DNA from: Paulownia fortunei
Lineage: Eukaryota; Streptophyta; Magnoliopsida; Lamiales; Paulowniaceae
DNA length: 64,000 nt
Assembly (NCBI GenBank): GCA_019321725.1
Contig: CM033116.1
Span: forward strand, 1,236,642 to 1,300,641
Direction of reading: 5' to 3'
A program made the translations under genes and the position numbers. Each line of letters begins with the position of its first letter. Position 1 is the first letter of the stretch. Under the pieces are notes generated by a model. The model worked only from the letters and a program-made list of their open reading frames with translations. It was not told the DNA's origin and ran no database searches. Shown piece after piece: positions 38,101-53,610 of this stretch.

Positions 38101-40161
38101 CGTCGGATTTATCAGACAAATCTGACTTCGGTTTTTCTTTTTTTTTTTTTTTCTTTTCTTTTTGGGGGTTAAAAACAAAGGTGATTTTTGCACTGGATTT
38201 TGTTGGCAGAAAAGTACGATCATAGTTAATTTATTCCCTTTGAATTGTGTGGAAATGTCTTTTGATGATTGAATTTGAGCATTCCCTCTTTTCTTTTACC
38301 TTTTTCTTTTCATTTTTTCTTTAACAGGTGTACTTGCATTGCATGCACCAAATTTCACACCCCTGCTATTTATCTTCCCCCTTTATTTTATTTAAAAAAA
38401 AAAAAAAGAAATTAAATTTCCCAACTTTATATTGCTTTGTTATACAGTTTGTGTGTGATAGAGGTTGGGATATTGGGATGCATTTCTTTGCATTTTACTA
38501 AGGTGAAAGAAGTTCTTATATTAGAGAGGGGAGAGCTGATTTTCCAACCCCTCATCTAAAAATTGCACTACTAAATAATGTCGAATTATTGACAGAAAAA
38601 TATGACATTAAATTTAATTTTTTTTATATAAAGGTAGTTAAATCATTGTATATAATGGAGCTCAGTTTTGCAAAGGTTAGAAAATTTCATGCCAGAAATC
38701 ATTCAAAAAGAAATAAAATTCAAAGAAAATTACCAACGAAATTACAAAAATAAAGGACTACACACAAGAACTTCTTCCCATATTAAATGCCCTTTTTGCT
38801 TTTTGAATAAGAGACCAAAAAAGAAAAAGAAGTTCAAAATTTAAGACACCAGATTTCCATACTTTTGAGACTTCCCAGCAATAGTATGACCACCTGACAC
38901 AGACAATGTTAAAAGTCTGATGCCAGTAATTTGAACTACTAAAGTACCAAACCTCTAAATTTTGACAACATAAATCCCACTCCGTGCTAATTGGGACAAT
39001 GAAAATTCTGCTGTTGAAACTCGGTTTTAAGCAACCCAACAGCAATGTAAAAAAATTTCACAGAAAGCAAAAGGATTTGCAGAAATTGCTGATGCCAAAG
39101 GATAGGATATAATATTCATCCACATAAATGCCAAATCTTTTCAGTAAATGTTTTCACTTTTGAACCTTACCATCACTTTACAGGTTAAAGCCCAACTTCT
39201 CTTTTTCTTCACCATGAAATTGGCCATACACCATTTCTTGGTTTAGCCAAAAACCATGAATAAATTATGTTACAACATTCTACCAGTTCAGAAGTTTCTA
39301 ACATCTGCAGTTTCCTCTATGAAGAATGAGTATTTACTATTTTACACCAAGGCATGTCTCAGTTTCTCCACATCCTGCAAAATTATTGTTCATGATGGCC
39401 ACATTTGTTAAATAATAACCAAGGGATCAAAGAATTTAGTGAGCTGCTTTTTACAATTTGCACCTGCAAAGACATGGAACCGTACAGAAATGATTATAGA
39501 CTGAGCAGGATTGCAGGGAAGCAAACAAAAAGAGAAAATGCAAATTACCATATGCCTATCAGTATGTCGAAAATCAATGTCTCTATCTTTGTCTCTAGTT
39601 TGTCTGCAATACACAACCATTGTTACACAAGAATATGACTAATGAAGTGATTTATAATAATACACCTGTTATTAAGCATCATAATAGTTCAGAAATGAAG
39701 AAATGAATACAATAACTTAGATTGCTGAGTACTACTAAAATTAACTACATCCGTAATTGGCTTTTTAAATTATTGCAAGCCATGATATTTGATTGCATAT
39801 AGTCGAGTTGGACCAACAAAAATAAGACTTATTGATTCATTTTATCATTCTGGGATTTCATGCACTGATCCCACAGAAAAACAGAGGACGTTTTATATAA
39901 CCTGAATTATTGAGAATAACTGGATTGAATCGATGACAAGTTGTCCAACTCAGTAAACTTTCAGGCACTCCTGCCTGTAAAAATCATATTTCAATTGGCA
40001 ATAAAAATTAGAACATATTTTTTCCTTTTTGATAAAATAAAGAAATTTGATTAAATAAATAGAGATGGAATTTAAATTACCTACTTGCTTAGCAACCCAT
40101 TTTCCTCATGTTTGCAACATAAGGTCCAAAACTCTAGAAGGAACTTAAATGTGATCGTTTC
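35170..40161. other. Gene-poor AT-rich spacer, 5 kb
   Basis: I recognise no coding region in this stretch. It contains an (AT)n run at 37001-37027, an inverted or direct GGATGGTCCAAA repeat near 36430-36500, several long A/T homopolymers (e.g. 37380-37400, 38139-38152) and short unsupported open frames. The part nearest 40161 probably includes the 3' UTR of the minus-strand phosphatase gene. Confidence 0.5.
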
Positions 40162-43100
40162 TCAGAAGAAATTTAGTTGACCATATCCATGTGAGTATGG
40201 CAGCAGCTCTTCAACCTCAACCCGAGAGCTGGAATAACTCATGCTTTTCTTGATACGGCTACAGTTGATGGACTCAACTTCTGCCAAAAATATACTGTAA
40301 ACTGGTCTATGATCTGAAAACCTTGACTCTCCACGAACATATGATAGTTGTTGGAGACCACGACCATGCCACAATATGCGATCGCACCTTCATCAACAAA
40401 TACACGGAATCAGTGGTGTATAAAAAAGATCAAAATTATATGAAAGAACAGGTGGCTGGAAAATGGAATTTCCTCCATCTTTTAAATGATATCACCATAA
40501 AATTATTTTGGCCTGTATATTTGATAGGAAAGTTACCATGCAGGTGTTCTTCGTTTCTCTTTTGGGCGCATATTCTCACCAGCATATCTGTCAGAATTAT
40601 TTGAATACTTGTATGTGGGAGGGAAATATATTTTTCCTTCATTCCATCCTGCAAAAACACGCCCATGTCTCTGCTCTATCCGAAGCTGTTTTAAAGATGA
40701 AAAATGAAATCAGAGGTGTAGATTGAGAAATCAGTGCAATGGTTGAAGTCCAATTAATTTCAAAATAAAAATGAAGCTCCCGAGGCAAAATTCATTTGCT
40801 TGCCTGGTCATTATCTAACAAAGCTCTCCAGTTGCGCATCTCTACAAGAGCCTTTGCACATCGGTAAGAAAGAGCAATTCTGTAGTTCAAGTCCCCAAGC
40901 CATATGATTCGACTGGAAGAAAACACAGACAAGATTTAGAATAAGAACTTCCCATATGAGAAGAAAATTTCTTGCACATCATTCATCCTTATGCTAAAAT
41001 GAAAATGGTTTCCTATACTTGGGATAGTGACACCACTAACATAACATAATTGAAAGCCAAACCAAATGAGAGTCGCTAGATATGAATGAGGAATATACTC
41101 ATGATCAAGGATTGTTAGAGGGGAGTTCTCATCTGCCATGGCATGAACTTGTGGGAATCTTGTTTTCCTTAAAATCTCCATGACATCAGAATTCCTTCGC
41201 AGCTCGTCACCATCCTTCTCTCCAGAGGTTAAATGACTACAAATGAAGCAGAAGCTTGTTTGGTGCAAAGACATGCTTATTGATATAGAACCCTGGAAAA
41301 GTTAATACTATAAGATTGCCACATCTGCACAAGTTTACTCTAGAATCATGAGTTCGAAAGAAGCAGAAATAATACCTTGTTTCCAAGATAACCCATCAAC
41401 CCTCTGCCAACGCAAGACACCTTCAGATTGCGAACAGCATCTCTCAAATCACTCTTTATCCATACCGTGAGAAAAATCCCAACCATCTTCTTGCTTGCAA
41501 CTAAACAGTACCTTAACTGCCCTGGGTGTCTGTCTCTGTCCTCAATAGAGACAGAACCACTGTATGAGGCAGGTGAGTAGTGTGTATAAGGTGTCTCACA
41601 TGGCCCATCTTCATCATCAGAGGAACCATCCCACCTCACATATGGATCATAATAATCACTTGGTCTATGCCCGTACATCACCCGATCACAGACACTGAAT
41701 CGACGCTCAAGTCTAGGCTGTGGCATCAAAATGCCACTTTCCATCATTCTCATGCTGCGGCTCATTGACTGCAAAGAGTGGCGGTGGAAGAAAGAGGAAT
41801 CCTTTTCTCTAATAGACCCTTCAAAGTCATTATCCAGTTCACCAATTGGATCAGGAATAGGGGAAGGTGCAGGACAAATACCACTACTTCCAGGAAGACT
41901 GTTGAGAGTTTTTCGAATAATTGCTTGCCATTTCCTAGCAGGGCCATTATCTTCTGTGCCCAAAACGTTTCCAGCATTTAAAGGAACGATTTCTTGAAAA
42001 CTTAAAAAATGATGCAGAGAATTCTTTCATTAATCATTATTCTAGCCAACAGTCAGCAAAAGGTAAGAATAGACAATTTTCAATTAATTAACTCACCCAA
42101 GAACATAAATATCGGCAGGAGGTGAGGTGTGTAGCCACTCTTCCAGATTTAAGTAACTTGGAGGAGACTTTCCAGCCACATTCCATGTTGCCACAAAGAT
42201 CCTGTTCCATTATAACATAGGATATATAAAGTAAAGACTTGCTTTTCCATATGACTTACTGAAGTTTGGTGAGTTAATGAAGACTAAACGGAAGCACACA
42301 CCTGTAGTTGTGCACATCTGTAATTTGGGAGGAATCAAGGTCAATCTTATTTCGTCGCACACGGTCAGAATTTCGTCTATTTGATTTCTCTGTCAATCCA
42401 ATTGGGCAAAATAAGCAATAGAGACTAGACTACATTCCAGATGATTAGGAAAAAGATTAATAAAAAAAATATTTCCCGAGCTTTTGTCAAGAATAATGAC
42501 TAATAATAGTATTGTGGTCCAAAAGAAAAGAAAAACCAAAGTCTGATTCTGAACCTATTTTGCTTTTCTTGGTAGTGCATGCCTCCCTCTCTGAGAAATT
42601 TTTCCTCCATTCTTCATCAACACCTGAAAAAGCCAAAAACCTAAAGTATTTAAAGCCGTGTCATTCACTGTCACAGCAGAACACCCACATTTGCACAACA
42701 CAAAACAACAAAAGATAATTTCCTCCAACCAAGAAATAAAAATCTATGGAATTTCAGCCAGATGAATACAACGAAGAAGAGATCTCAGCAAATTGAAGAT
42801 AGCAGAATCTTTGGAATCCAAATGTCTCTGTACAAGACAAACAGTGATCGACTCCGATTCCAGATTGAGGAGTGGAAAAATGAAAAACTCACTTTCAATC
42901 TAAAAATTATCACAGAACTCAAAGCTTCCACTTTCTTCAGAATCACAGGTTAGATTTACTATTTGCAGATACCAAACTACCTTCAAAAATGATGTCATCA
43001 GCATGAAAATCCCCAGTTTTGCTCTGGAGGTTGAACCATTTCTTGACTAGTGTCTTAGGCCATGAAAACTTCATCAAGAAACACAATTATCAGAAATCTT

Positions 43101-43213
43101 GAAAGCAGCAATACAGAGAAGCAGCAGAATCCACAAGTGCTCATTAATGCACTTCTTTCCTATTTTCTTGAATACAAACAAACCTTGCTTTTCTTTGAGT
43201 TTCCATCTCTCAT
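40162..43213 (-). CDS. CVP2-like: Type I inositol polyphosphate 5-phosphatase (CVP2/CVL1-like)
   Basis: The family removes the 5-phosphate from inositol phosphates and/or phosphoinositides; CVP2/CVL1 act in vein patterning. Ten exons: 43184-43213, 42981-43068, 42555-42623, 42302-42389, 42097-42201, 41376-42000, 41099-41292, 40804-40912, 40537-40685, 40162-40387. All junctions keep frame, giving about 560 residues, a normal length. The start [10 protein letters not shown] is a 30-nt first exon typical of this subgroup. Motifs in order: [35 protein letters not shown], the long plant-specific insert in the sixth exon, [17 protein letters not shown], the catalytic WLGDLNYRI, and [11 protein letters not shown] followed by SDHRPVYS. 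The intron after exon 8 uses a GC donor (CAG/GCAAGC at 40802-40803) rather than GT. No lesion was found. CVP2 versus CVL1 assignment is uncertain. Confidence 0.93.
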
Positions 43214-46200
43214 TGTTTCACCACTTCATATATAAACAACTTTCTTGATTCTCTGAAATTAAGGCAAGATCAAAACTTTCTTCTCATTTCTCCAACAAAT
43301 TATTGTCTTCCCCTCTCCAAGACAAATTCTAAATGGAAAAAAAAAATCAAGAATTGATGCTAACAAAAGAAAATGATGCGTAGTCGGATGAAAGCAGACA
43401 CCTATGGCTGTTATCTTTAGGTGATGAAGAGAAAACAACAGAGGGAAAAAAGAAAATCCCAGTTTCTTGTATTGTTTGATTTAAGGATATGCAAGGCAAA
43501 GTCAAATACTAAGAATCAAGATGGAAATATTTTGCTCGAGTTTCCATTATTTGACAAGTTCACAGAATACAAAAGGAAGAGGAACAGTGAGTTAATGAGA
43601 TTCTGAATGTAGAAACAGGACAATCCAGAATATAAGATCAACGAGAGAGATATGGCCGTTTGTTTTATGGGTAGGTCTTCGGGGGGCTGGGGGGAAGGTG
43701 ATGTGTGTTCTCTCCTCAAAACTCCTCGTTCGTTCTAATTACAGAGCAAAATATCGAATTTTGAAGTGTACAAAGTGCAGAGGTGGGAGAAGGAGAAAAC
43801 AACATAAGAAAATGAAAAACACACCACTCTCTCTCTCTACACTGTGAGTGTTTGTGTGTGTAATTCTCGAGGTATTTTGGCTCAAAACCAGGGGGCCCTG
43901 ACCCAAATTATGGGTGGCATGGCACTGTAAATTTGCTTACTATTCCAACAGGACCCCCAACCCCAAGTTGCTCGGGGCCCCGGGCTCTCACTCTTTTGAT
44001 TTCAAGACTGCCCGCGGTCAGCAAAGAAAGGTTTAACTCATATCTAAGCAGTGCCCGTTGCCCCCATCATTTCGTTTGGGTTTTGTTGTTCTAACAAAGA
44101 GGAAGAAACAGAAAATAGCAGTCTGAAGAAGCAAAAGAAAGGTGTAGTAGGGAATGTTATTTATGGTTTTGGGTTGGTCATCTTTCTTCTTCAATTCTTC
44201 TTTTATTTTTTTGTCCTCTTGAAAAGAAGGAAATTATGGTAAATAATACATTGGGTTTTGAGAACTTTTTCTATAGATTTACTGGGTTTTGATAAATGGA
44301 ATTATTGTGCATCGAAGGGCCATTTCTCCAATACAGATTTTGGGTTTGGGAATGTAACATGGACAGGGCTTATTGAGTTATTTCTACCTTTTTGTGTATC
44401 TAAACAGCAAGAACATTATGTTTGGTTGTAAAGCAATTTAGAGGTTCTTTTTGGGTCAAACCAGACTAGTGTCTTGGGACCCCAAGGCAATAAGTCCCAA
44501 TTTAAGGAACTTTTGTTTGGGATTATTCCATTTGCAACAAAGACTTAACCTTATTCATGGGTTAATGCTTCTTTTTGTGCTTGGGGAATCCTTCATTCAA
44601 GAAAGCACTTAAATTTACAAATCTATCTGTTGAAGCCATTCAAGGTCCTAGCCCTTTTTGTTTGGGTCGACCCACAGCCCACGCGATCTCCTAGGGTTTT
44701 GGGCAAACTCCAAGTGAAAGTGAATACTTTACCAAGTTAGAACAAAGTAATTTCTTGGATTAAGCCCTCTAGGCTTGCAAAACTTAATTGACCAATCTTA
44801 AATCCACATGCTACATGTGGGAGACTATGTCTTGGTCCCAACACATGTCACTGTTTTCACATTTTGAAGGTTTTTTTTTTGGCAATCAAGTAGTGGATTA
44901 GTTTAATTATTCTTAAGGATTAAACTAATCGAGTTGGCAACACGCGAATCATTATAGGTCTAAATCTCCCAATTAGGAATCCCTAAACAAACCCCAAGTG
45001 ACCCATTAATCTTTACTGAAGCTTCCACTAGCCATAATAGACACATTTTTTGGTCTCAATAATAGGATGCCAAGATTTGTCTAATTTATGCTAGCTGTCC
45101 GGCTAATAGAGGTCCAAACCTATTATATTTTTGAAGGAAGAAAAAAGGAGGGAAAACTTTGTGGCCTCCCATGTTGTTCTACATGCCATCCAATTAAGCA
45201 CTGAAACAATTGATTCTTGTTTGGTAGGAGACGTGCTTTTCTTTTGGCAAAAATCCTACAACAAATGTCACTTTTTGGTTTACTTTGCATGTTGTATTAG
45301 GAATCCATATTCTTTGTAAAGTAGAAGGGAAAAATACAATTATGGCTGGGGAAGATTACAAGCTCTCAATCATTGGTACAAGTATTAGGTTTTAAAGTGA
45401 ACCCATATTTTTATTAGCTTCATGGAATTATTAGTTCTTGCTACATATGATTGGATAAACTGCATCAAACTATGAAGTAATAATAATTCAATCTTTAACA
45501 GCCGATGGAATAAAGAATTTACAATTAAAAGAGTTTTAAGTGATTAGAAATTTCACCGAGTACGACTAATTTGCGCCAAAACTACATTTTTCATGTTTAT
45601 TAGCCATTCTTGCCCAAGATTCCATGAAGAAATTTGCTCATGTGCAATGTAAGAATGTACATGAGTTAAAATCATTAGTGGCTTCCACCTCTTTCACATA
45701 ATGAGTTTTCATATTGCTATAAAACCTTTTTCACTTTCCTGTAAAAAAATCTAACTTTCCCGTTTGATTACATTTTTAATTTTTTAGCAGAGGAATGTGA
45801 CGGGCAAAAAGCAGAGTCATTCAAGATCCTTCTTTAGTTGAATGTCATGGAAAAATAAACAAAAAAATTATTTTATAGATTAATAAATGTCTCATATATT
45901 TACATAAATATGTCTTTTTAAGGAAAAAAGGTTTTCATCATCATTTTCACCAAAATTCAACATGGTAATGTTGAAACAACAGTTTCGAAAATGGGATCTG
46001 AGGGGACACCATGTACTTGGAGTCAATTCAGCAATGAATTTATGATTCCTCAATCTTACATGACTTGAACCTTATCTTCTACCTGTATGCATCCACGTTG
46101 GATTCAGCCCACTTCATTTAATTATTATGATGGCAATCTATGCTTTTTTCCACCTAAACTAAGACTGTGCTGTGCATTATTTGGCGTAGTTGTTGCTCCG

Positions 46201-49200
46201 TAATAAGACATCATTTTTTGTTCAGAAAAAATAAGACGTCGTTTAGTTTTTTACTGATGTTTCATTATAAATGAGCAAAATGGTCGTAACAGATTAAGTT
46301 TTTATAAAAAAAATTCGTTGCATTTTCCTTTTATTTGAATTAAAAATTGGTTCTTTATCTGCACAAGATGATCCAAACAAGGAAGAATATATACATGCGC
46401 TTAGTTGAAACTCACCATCTAATAACACCCAATTTGGTTAAACCCTTGCCTAATAAAGGCTTATTCAACAAATCATAAGCTGTGAAAATGTTGTAATAAT
46501 TTTTTCTTGGTACTTTAACCAAAGAGGAATGGGGGTAGAGGGGGTCAAGATTTGACTATATATATCATGCACTGAAAGTACGTAATAATCAATAACGTGG
46601 GGACGATTAAGATGGATTATTTCAACTACCATTCTTAATTATCTTTAGACAAATATTCCAGCTATGATTTAGAGTGAGCGATATCGTCTCTCTAAAAAAT
46701 TCTAAATGCTTAGTTGTTTGGAAGTGGGATTGGAAGTTTCATATAGCAGAAATGGATACTCTAACCAAATTTAAAAAAAAAAAAAAAATTGCATTTTTTT
46801 TTTTTTTATCTTTTTTTGGTGGGGTGGGGCAAGGTAATCACGTTTAAAGAAGAGGATTAATCACATTCTATGCTTGGGAAGAACATTACCCTAAATTTGT
46901 ACCAAAACATGGAATACTGTTTTTCTACAATTATAAATAGGTCCAAAACAGATTGTCATGATCATCAGAAGAGGTATATGCTTATCATGTGCTGCATTTA
47001 TCATCATCAACGATCATTTATTTGACTTAGAAGAGCCCAAAAAAAAAAGGAAAAAAGAAAAATCTGGTATTTGAAGTTCATCATGGAACATTTATTATGA
47101 AAAGGGAAAGATAATTAAAGTTCTGGATTTGAATAATCAGAAGAATACCGATGTTTAATATCTTTCAGATTGGAAAAGGAGAAATCTTAGAGAGAGAGAA
47201 ACGGGACAATATTCAAAGGATGTTGGATCTTTAAATTTGTACTTTGAGCATAAAAGTATCTGGATGGAATTGGATTTTCCTTGTATACTTACTTCCATGG
47301 CCTTTCCAGGTTGCCAGCTTGACCAACATTAGTTCTCGCCTTTTCCCGTTCTAATTCTCATGATGGGTTTGAGATGATGCTTTCTCCACCTTCTTCGGTT
47401 ATAATCCTAAGCTTGTGAAACTATCCGATCCGCAGACAACTCTGGATTGTTTTGTCTGAAAAAACAGTTGCATACCAATATGTGTGGTGTGGAGCAGAAT
47501 GCTTTCTATGTATCTTAAACATAGACAATTTCACTGATTTCTTGACATGAATGGTTTCCATTATCAAATGCTGCCATCTTTCAAAGTTTTTGACTATGTC
47601 TTCTGATATCTGTCTCCACAAGGAACAGATCATTATGTACGGAACTTCAATACTATAATCTCGCCCCCCATAAAATGATAGAGAAATTTATAGTTTTCCG
47701 ATTTCGTGTTCAAGACCTTCACTTTCTCTCTTAATCTTTTTCTTTGTAAGATGATATCCAATTGACTTTATAGTACGAAATACACAACAAAAACAATAAT
47801 GTACCAAAAAGAATATGGTATTGCCAAAAGTTGTAAAAAATGAGGTAGAAAGTTTTCAGTTTTCACCAAATGTAAAACTTGAGAGCACAATTGTTCAAAA
47901 TCAGATTCATTGACCAGGCCAATGATCTTGTCGTTGTCTTACCTGCCTTCTGTTTTCACTGGCCTATCACCACCCTCCTTATATAGTTATATCCACATTG
48001 TCCATCAAATCCTCTCAGCCCCGTCTTTTTCCTTGTTTTTTTATTTTTTCTTCCAATTACAACCACGTTGCAAGTGGTAAACAGGCAGGTATGGTAAATT
48101 CATTCTCATTGTTTCTTCCTTTCTTTTTTATTTTTTAACCAGACATTGGACCACAATAAATGCAACAGGTCAGGGGATCATGACTTTATCTGTTGAGCCC
48201 AATTGATACTACAACGGTGAGATGTCAACATGGCCAAAATACAACTACAACGACTTCTCTTGTGAATGAATGGATTGGAAGAGGAAAACGAAACATCTAG
48301 AGCATTTACAGGGTTCATAACCTAGAAAAACCAATAATCCAGGACCACTTCGATAGTTCAAGCCCACAAGGGACACAATGCAGCACATATGATCGCCACA
48401 GCACCATGAAAGCACCAGAAATTGAATTGAAGAACAGTTACTAACTGGAATTAATGTTGGAAGCAAAAATTTCGCTCTTAAAAGCAAGAATCAAATGAAG
48501 AGATAGAAAGTGGAACAGTAGCCACAGAAACTGAACAAAATCTCATCCACCTTCTTTAATAAGTAATTAGTTCACAAAAAAATACATGGATAAGCTTTTG
48601 CCTTGAGTCGTAAAAGTCACATCATTTTGGAAGTACTCAAGTATAACAATGCTATATGCCCTTCCCCCACCTTCAACCAATGCTTTTAACATCTCTGCAC
48701 GCAAAATCAAAAATAACCGAGATATCACTTACCAATATCAACAGCGTCAGCAAATTGAAAATAAAAAAGAATTTGATATCAAAATGGAGACTTTCAACGT
48801 GCAATGTGATTTGTTCCTTCATGTAGCTTCAACTTTCTACCATGCTCCCACCATCACCCCATCAACAAAGTGAAAAGGAAGATACTATTCTAGAAGCAAA
48901 ATTCGTAATTTAGAAGCAGTAGTAAGTATGGGGAGTGTAAGCTTGAAGCTTGATAAAGATGCTGGCACAGCACATAGATTAGGAAATTCCCAGGTTTCTT
49001 TAAAACTTCTGATGTTGACCACTTTGAGGGAAAAAGATCTCCAAGTCAAAAAACACAACACTTGATGGAAACTCTAACAGCAGGACAGCTATAGCATTGC
49101 TTTGTCATTTTTTAACTCGTCATAATTTATACTTTATGTGAACATAATCTACTGTTGAAATGCCTGGCATGCCATATTCACATGAAGAATTATACTTGCT

Positions 49201-49456
49201 AGATTGCTCTTAAATATTAATCATATCCTAAGTTGTAAAATAACAGGTAATAGAGAAACCAGGACTAACTAAATATTAAGGTCGGAGAGATCCTAGTGGT
49301 ATAAATAAATTAATACAGAAAGCAATATTTCATTCTAAGTTGCCACACATTTAAACTTAAATCAGAATCATGACGACAAACTAAACATTACAGTCATCAC
49401 TAACATAATAATCAAAATCACTCTCACCTTGGTGTCAAATAGATGGTTGACAGATA
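43214..49456. other. Promoter of the phosphatase gene and 5.5-kb spacer
   Basis: The 43.2-43.9 kb part should hold the 5' UTR and promoter of the minus-strand phosphatase, with a (CT)n stretch near 43827-43839. The remaining DNA to 49.4 kb has only short open frames without recognisable motifs, and poly-A/T runs (46770-46810). I can support no gene or transposon here. The final part probably includes the 3' UTR of the BUD32 gene. Confidence 0.5.
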
Positions 49457-51285
<1,829 letters not shown>

Positions 51286-52129
51286 ATTGAGAAAAATACA
51301 ACAATTCCAAGGTGAACTTGAAGCCAATGGACGAACTGGAATAACATGGAGATTATAAGGTAAAGGACGAAGTATGACAACATTCAAACACTATCAGATT
51401 AAATACACCAAAGAATGACTTAACACATTAATCAATATAACATTGTTAATATCTATCACAAAGAATGGACTGTTATACTCATGTCTGCTAGTAAGATGAG
51501 AAATGCAAGATAATTAGCTCGTGAGTAATGTGGAGAAGTAAATTGCATTTTAATTATCCAGAGCTTTTGAATAGCAGTATGTGTATAATAACAGTTGTTA
51601 GTCCCGAACCTCAAAAACATTTACACAAGTTCCGCTCCCTGAATGTCATAAACATCATTTAGCAGGCACAATCTTAACCTCGATTCCTCACTGGACAGCA
51701 TTTGTATTAAGCTCCTCTTCTTTTTTGGGTACATCCAGATAAATGCCCATGAAAATAAGGGAATTAAAGATGCAGAACATCATAACCTCAGCAATTACCA
51801 TTCATTCATCATGGTTACCTTTCCGTAAATCTTGCAATTTTCAGCACCATAACCATAATAATAGCGTAAATTTAAAAAAAAAAATACACGAATTAAGCTC
51901 AAAAAACTGTGATAAAATGATGGATATAAAATTTAAACAACCAAATGAGAAAATAAAGTAATATAAAGAGGTAATATCGAACTAAACCTACTGCGGCGGC
52001 AGTGATGTCTGGCGGCGGCGACTTTAGCGGTTGTGGTAGCTGACGGAAGTGAAGTTTTTTTTCAGATATTACGTCTTCAGTACTTTTATTTTTTGTTAAT
52101 GGAAAGATATCTTTAAATGGGTTGTTCAC

Positions 52130-52260
52130 GTATAAACGGGTAAACCATTTAAACCCATTAATTAAGTGGGTTACCCATTTACGCCCGTTCGATTAATGGG
52201 TCGAGCCAAACCCATTTATTCTGGGTGGGTATGGTTTAGGGTGCCAAAACCCTATACACC
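52130..52260. mobile_element. Fragment with GGGTAAACC/GGGTTACCC words, possible DNA-transposon end
   Basis: The segment contains ACGGGTAAACC, AAGTGGGTTACCC, AATGGGTCGAGCC and TTTAGGGTGCCAAAACCC in both orientations, a pattern of subterminal repeats of plant hAT-like elements. I could not find paired ends or a target duplication. Confidence 0.35.
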
Positions 52261-52329
52261 TCTCAATTGGGGATTCTCTAAACTCATAGACAATTGATAC
52301 ATAATGATAAATAGACTTGTGAATATAAC

Positions 52330-53060
52330 TCAATTTCAAAAGTTAGCTATTAAGGGGATGGTGCTAAAATAATTATAAACTCAACATCGAAAGCTAATAT
52401 TTTTAACGTGGATAAATCTCATACCTTACAAATTGGATTATAACAATCCATCACGCTCCGTAGTCTCGGCGCCCACGACGGCAGGCTGTGTAATAGCTCC
52501 TTACGCTCCGCAGTCCCGGCGCCCACGATGACAGATTGTGAACTAACCCCTTTTGGCTAATCCCGCAATGTCGGCGTCATCTCCGTCGCCGCTCGATTGC
52601 AATTCGGACACGTGGACTCACCCTTAAAAGCTAGTTATTAAGGAGAGCATGCCCAAAAGGTTATAAACCCAACACCGAAAGTCTATACACTAGCCCCTTA
52701 CGCTCCGCAGTCCCGACGCCCACGACGACAGGCTGTGCACTAACCCCTTTTGCCTAATATTGGGTGAACACTGCAATATCGGCGTCACCTCCGTCGCCAC
52801 TCGATTGCAACTCGGACACATGTGCTAGTCCTGGGCGAACACTGCAGTGTCGGTGTTACTTTCATCACCGCTCAATTGCAACTCGGTGTAATGTTCTGAT
52901 ACCATTTGTTATAAATCTTTGGATAGAACTCATCCTCAAAAGTTAGTTATTAAGGGGAGAGTGCTCAAAGGATTATAAACCCAACATCAAAAGCCTATAT
53001 TTTCGATGAGAAACAAGTCTTACACCTTACAAACGGGATCATAACCTATTCTAGACACAT
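52330..53060. repeat. Family of degenerate repeats with GC-rich blocks (probable LTR debris)
   Basis: A unit of the type AAAAGTTAGTTATTAAGGGG...ATTATAAACCCAACATC recurs at about 52340, 52630 and 52940. Between copies, GC-rich blocks recur: ACGCTCCGCAGTCCCGGCGCC-like at about 52454, 52504 and 52688, and TCGGCGTCACCTCCGTCGCC-like at about 52571, 52780 and 52850. TGATACCATTTGTTATAAAT (52896) is a phrase I associate with plant LTRs, but no complete LTR is delimited. Confidence 0.6.
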
Positions 53061-53227
53061 TGATTACAGTCCCCGAGAATCATCTCTTAAAGTGGTTGAC
53101 AAGAGTTTACAGCAAAGGGAGGCAACTTTTAGAGTGATTAAACATCTGCTGCATGCTCAAAATATAATAAAGGTGCAAGCAGACAAAAAAATGAAATGAA
53201 AGAACTTTGGAGATAGGAGATTGAGTT

Positions 53228-53455
53228 TATGTTAAGTTGCAGCCAGCCTTATAAACAAATGTCTATGAAATCTCATTTATACCATAAACTTACTCCAAGG
53301 TATTTGGGTTCATTCGAGATTCTACAAAAAGTGAGAAATGTGGTGTACAAATTGGACCCTTCCTAAACTCCAAAATTTACTCTACTTTTTCATATTTCTC
53401 AGCTCAAGAAGAAGTATGGCTCCACATACTATACCCCTCACTCACCAATCACACG
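53228..53455 (+). pseudogene. Ty3/gypsy polyprotein relic (integrase C-terminus)
   Basis: In one plus-strand frame the text reads QPYKQMSMKSHLYHKLTPRY, then LGSFEILQKVRNVVYKLDPS, a stop, and FTLLFHISQLKKKYG. This matches the typical GKLxPRYxGPF...VAYxLxLP...HPVFHVSQLKK pattern at the integrase end of plant Ty3/gypsy polyproteins. It has an internal stop and no flanking pol domains, so it is a dead fragment. Confidence 0.85.
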
Positions 53456-53610
53456 GCACGTGATGTATGACTCTTATATCATTTATTATAAATTTTTGAA
53501 TATAATTTATTTTTAAAAATTCCCCCTCACGGTACGTGATGTATGACTTTTATATCATTTATTATAAATTTTTAAATATAATTCATTTTTAAAAATTAAC
53601 TAAGAAGAGA
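53455..53610. repeat. 76-bp tandem duplication
   Basis: GGCACGTGATGTATGAC with TTATATCATTTATTATAAA after it occurs at 53455, and again, slightly diverged, at 53531. It lies directly after the gypsy relic. Confidence 0.85.

Noticed and set aside
43072..43074. ATG at 43074 as the start of the inositol phosphatase
   Set aside because: A separate upstream 30-nt exon with [10 protein letters not shown] splices in frame to the codons just after it, matching the usual family N-terminus.
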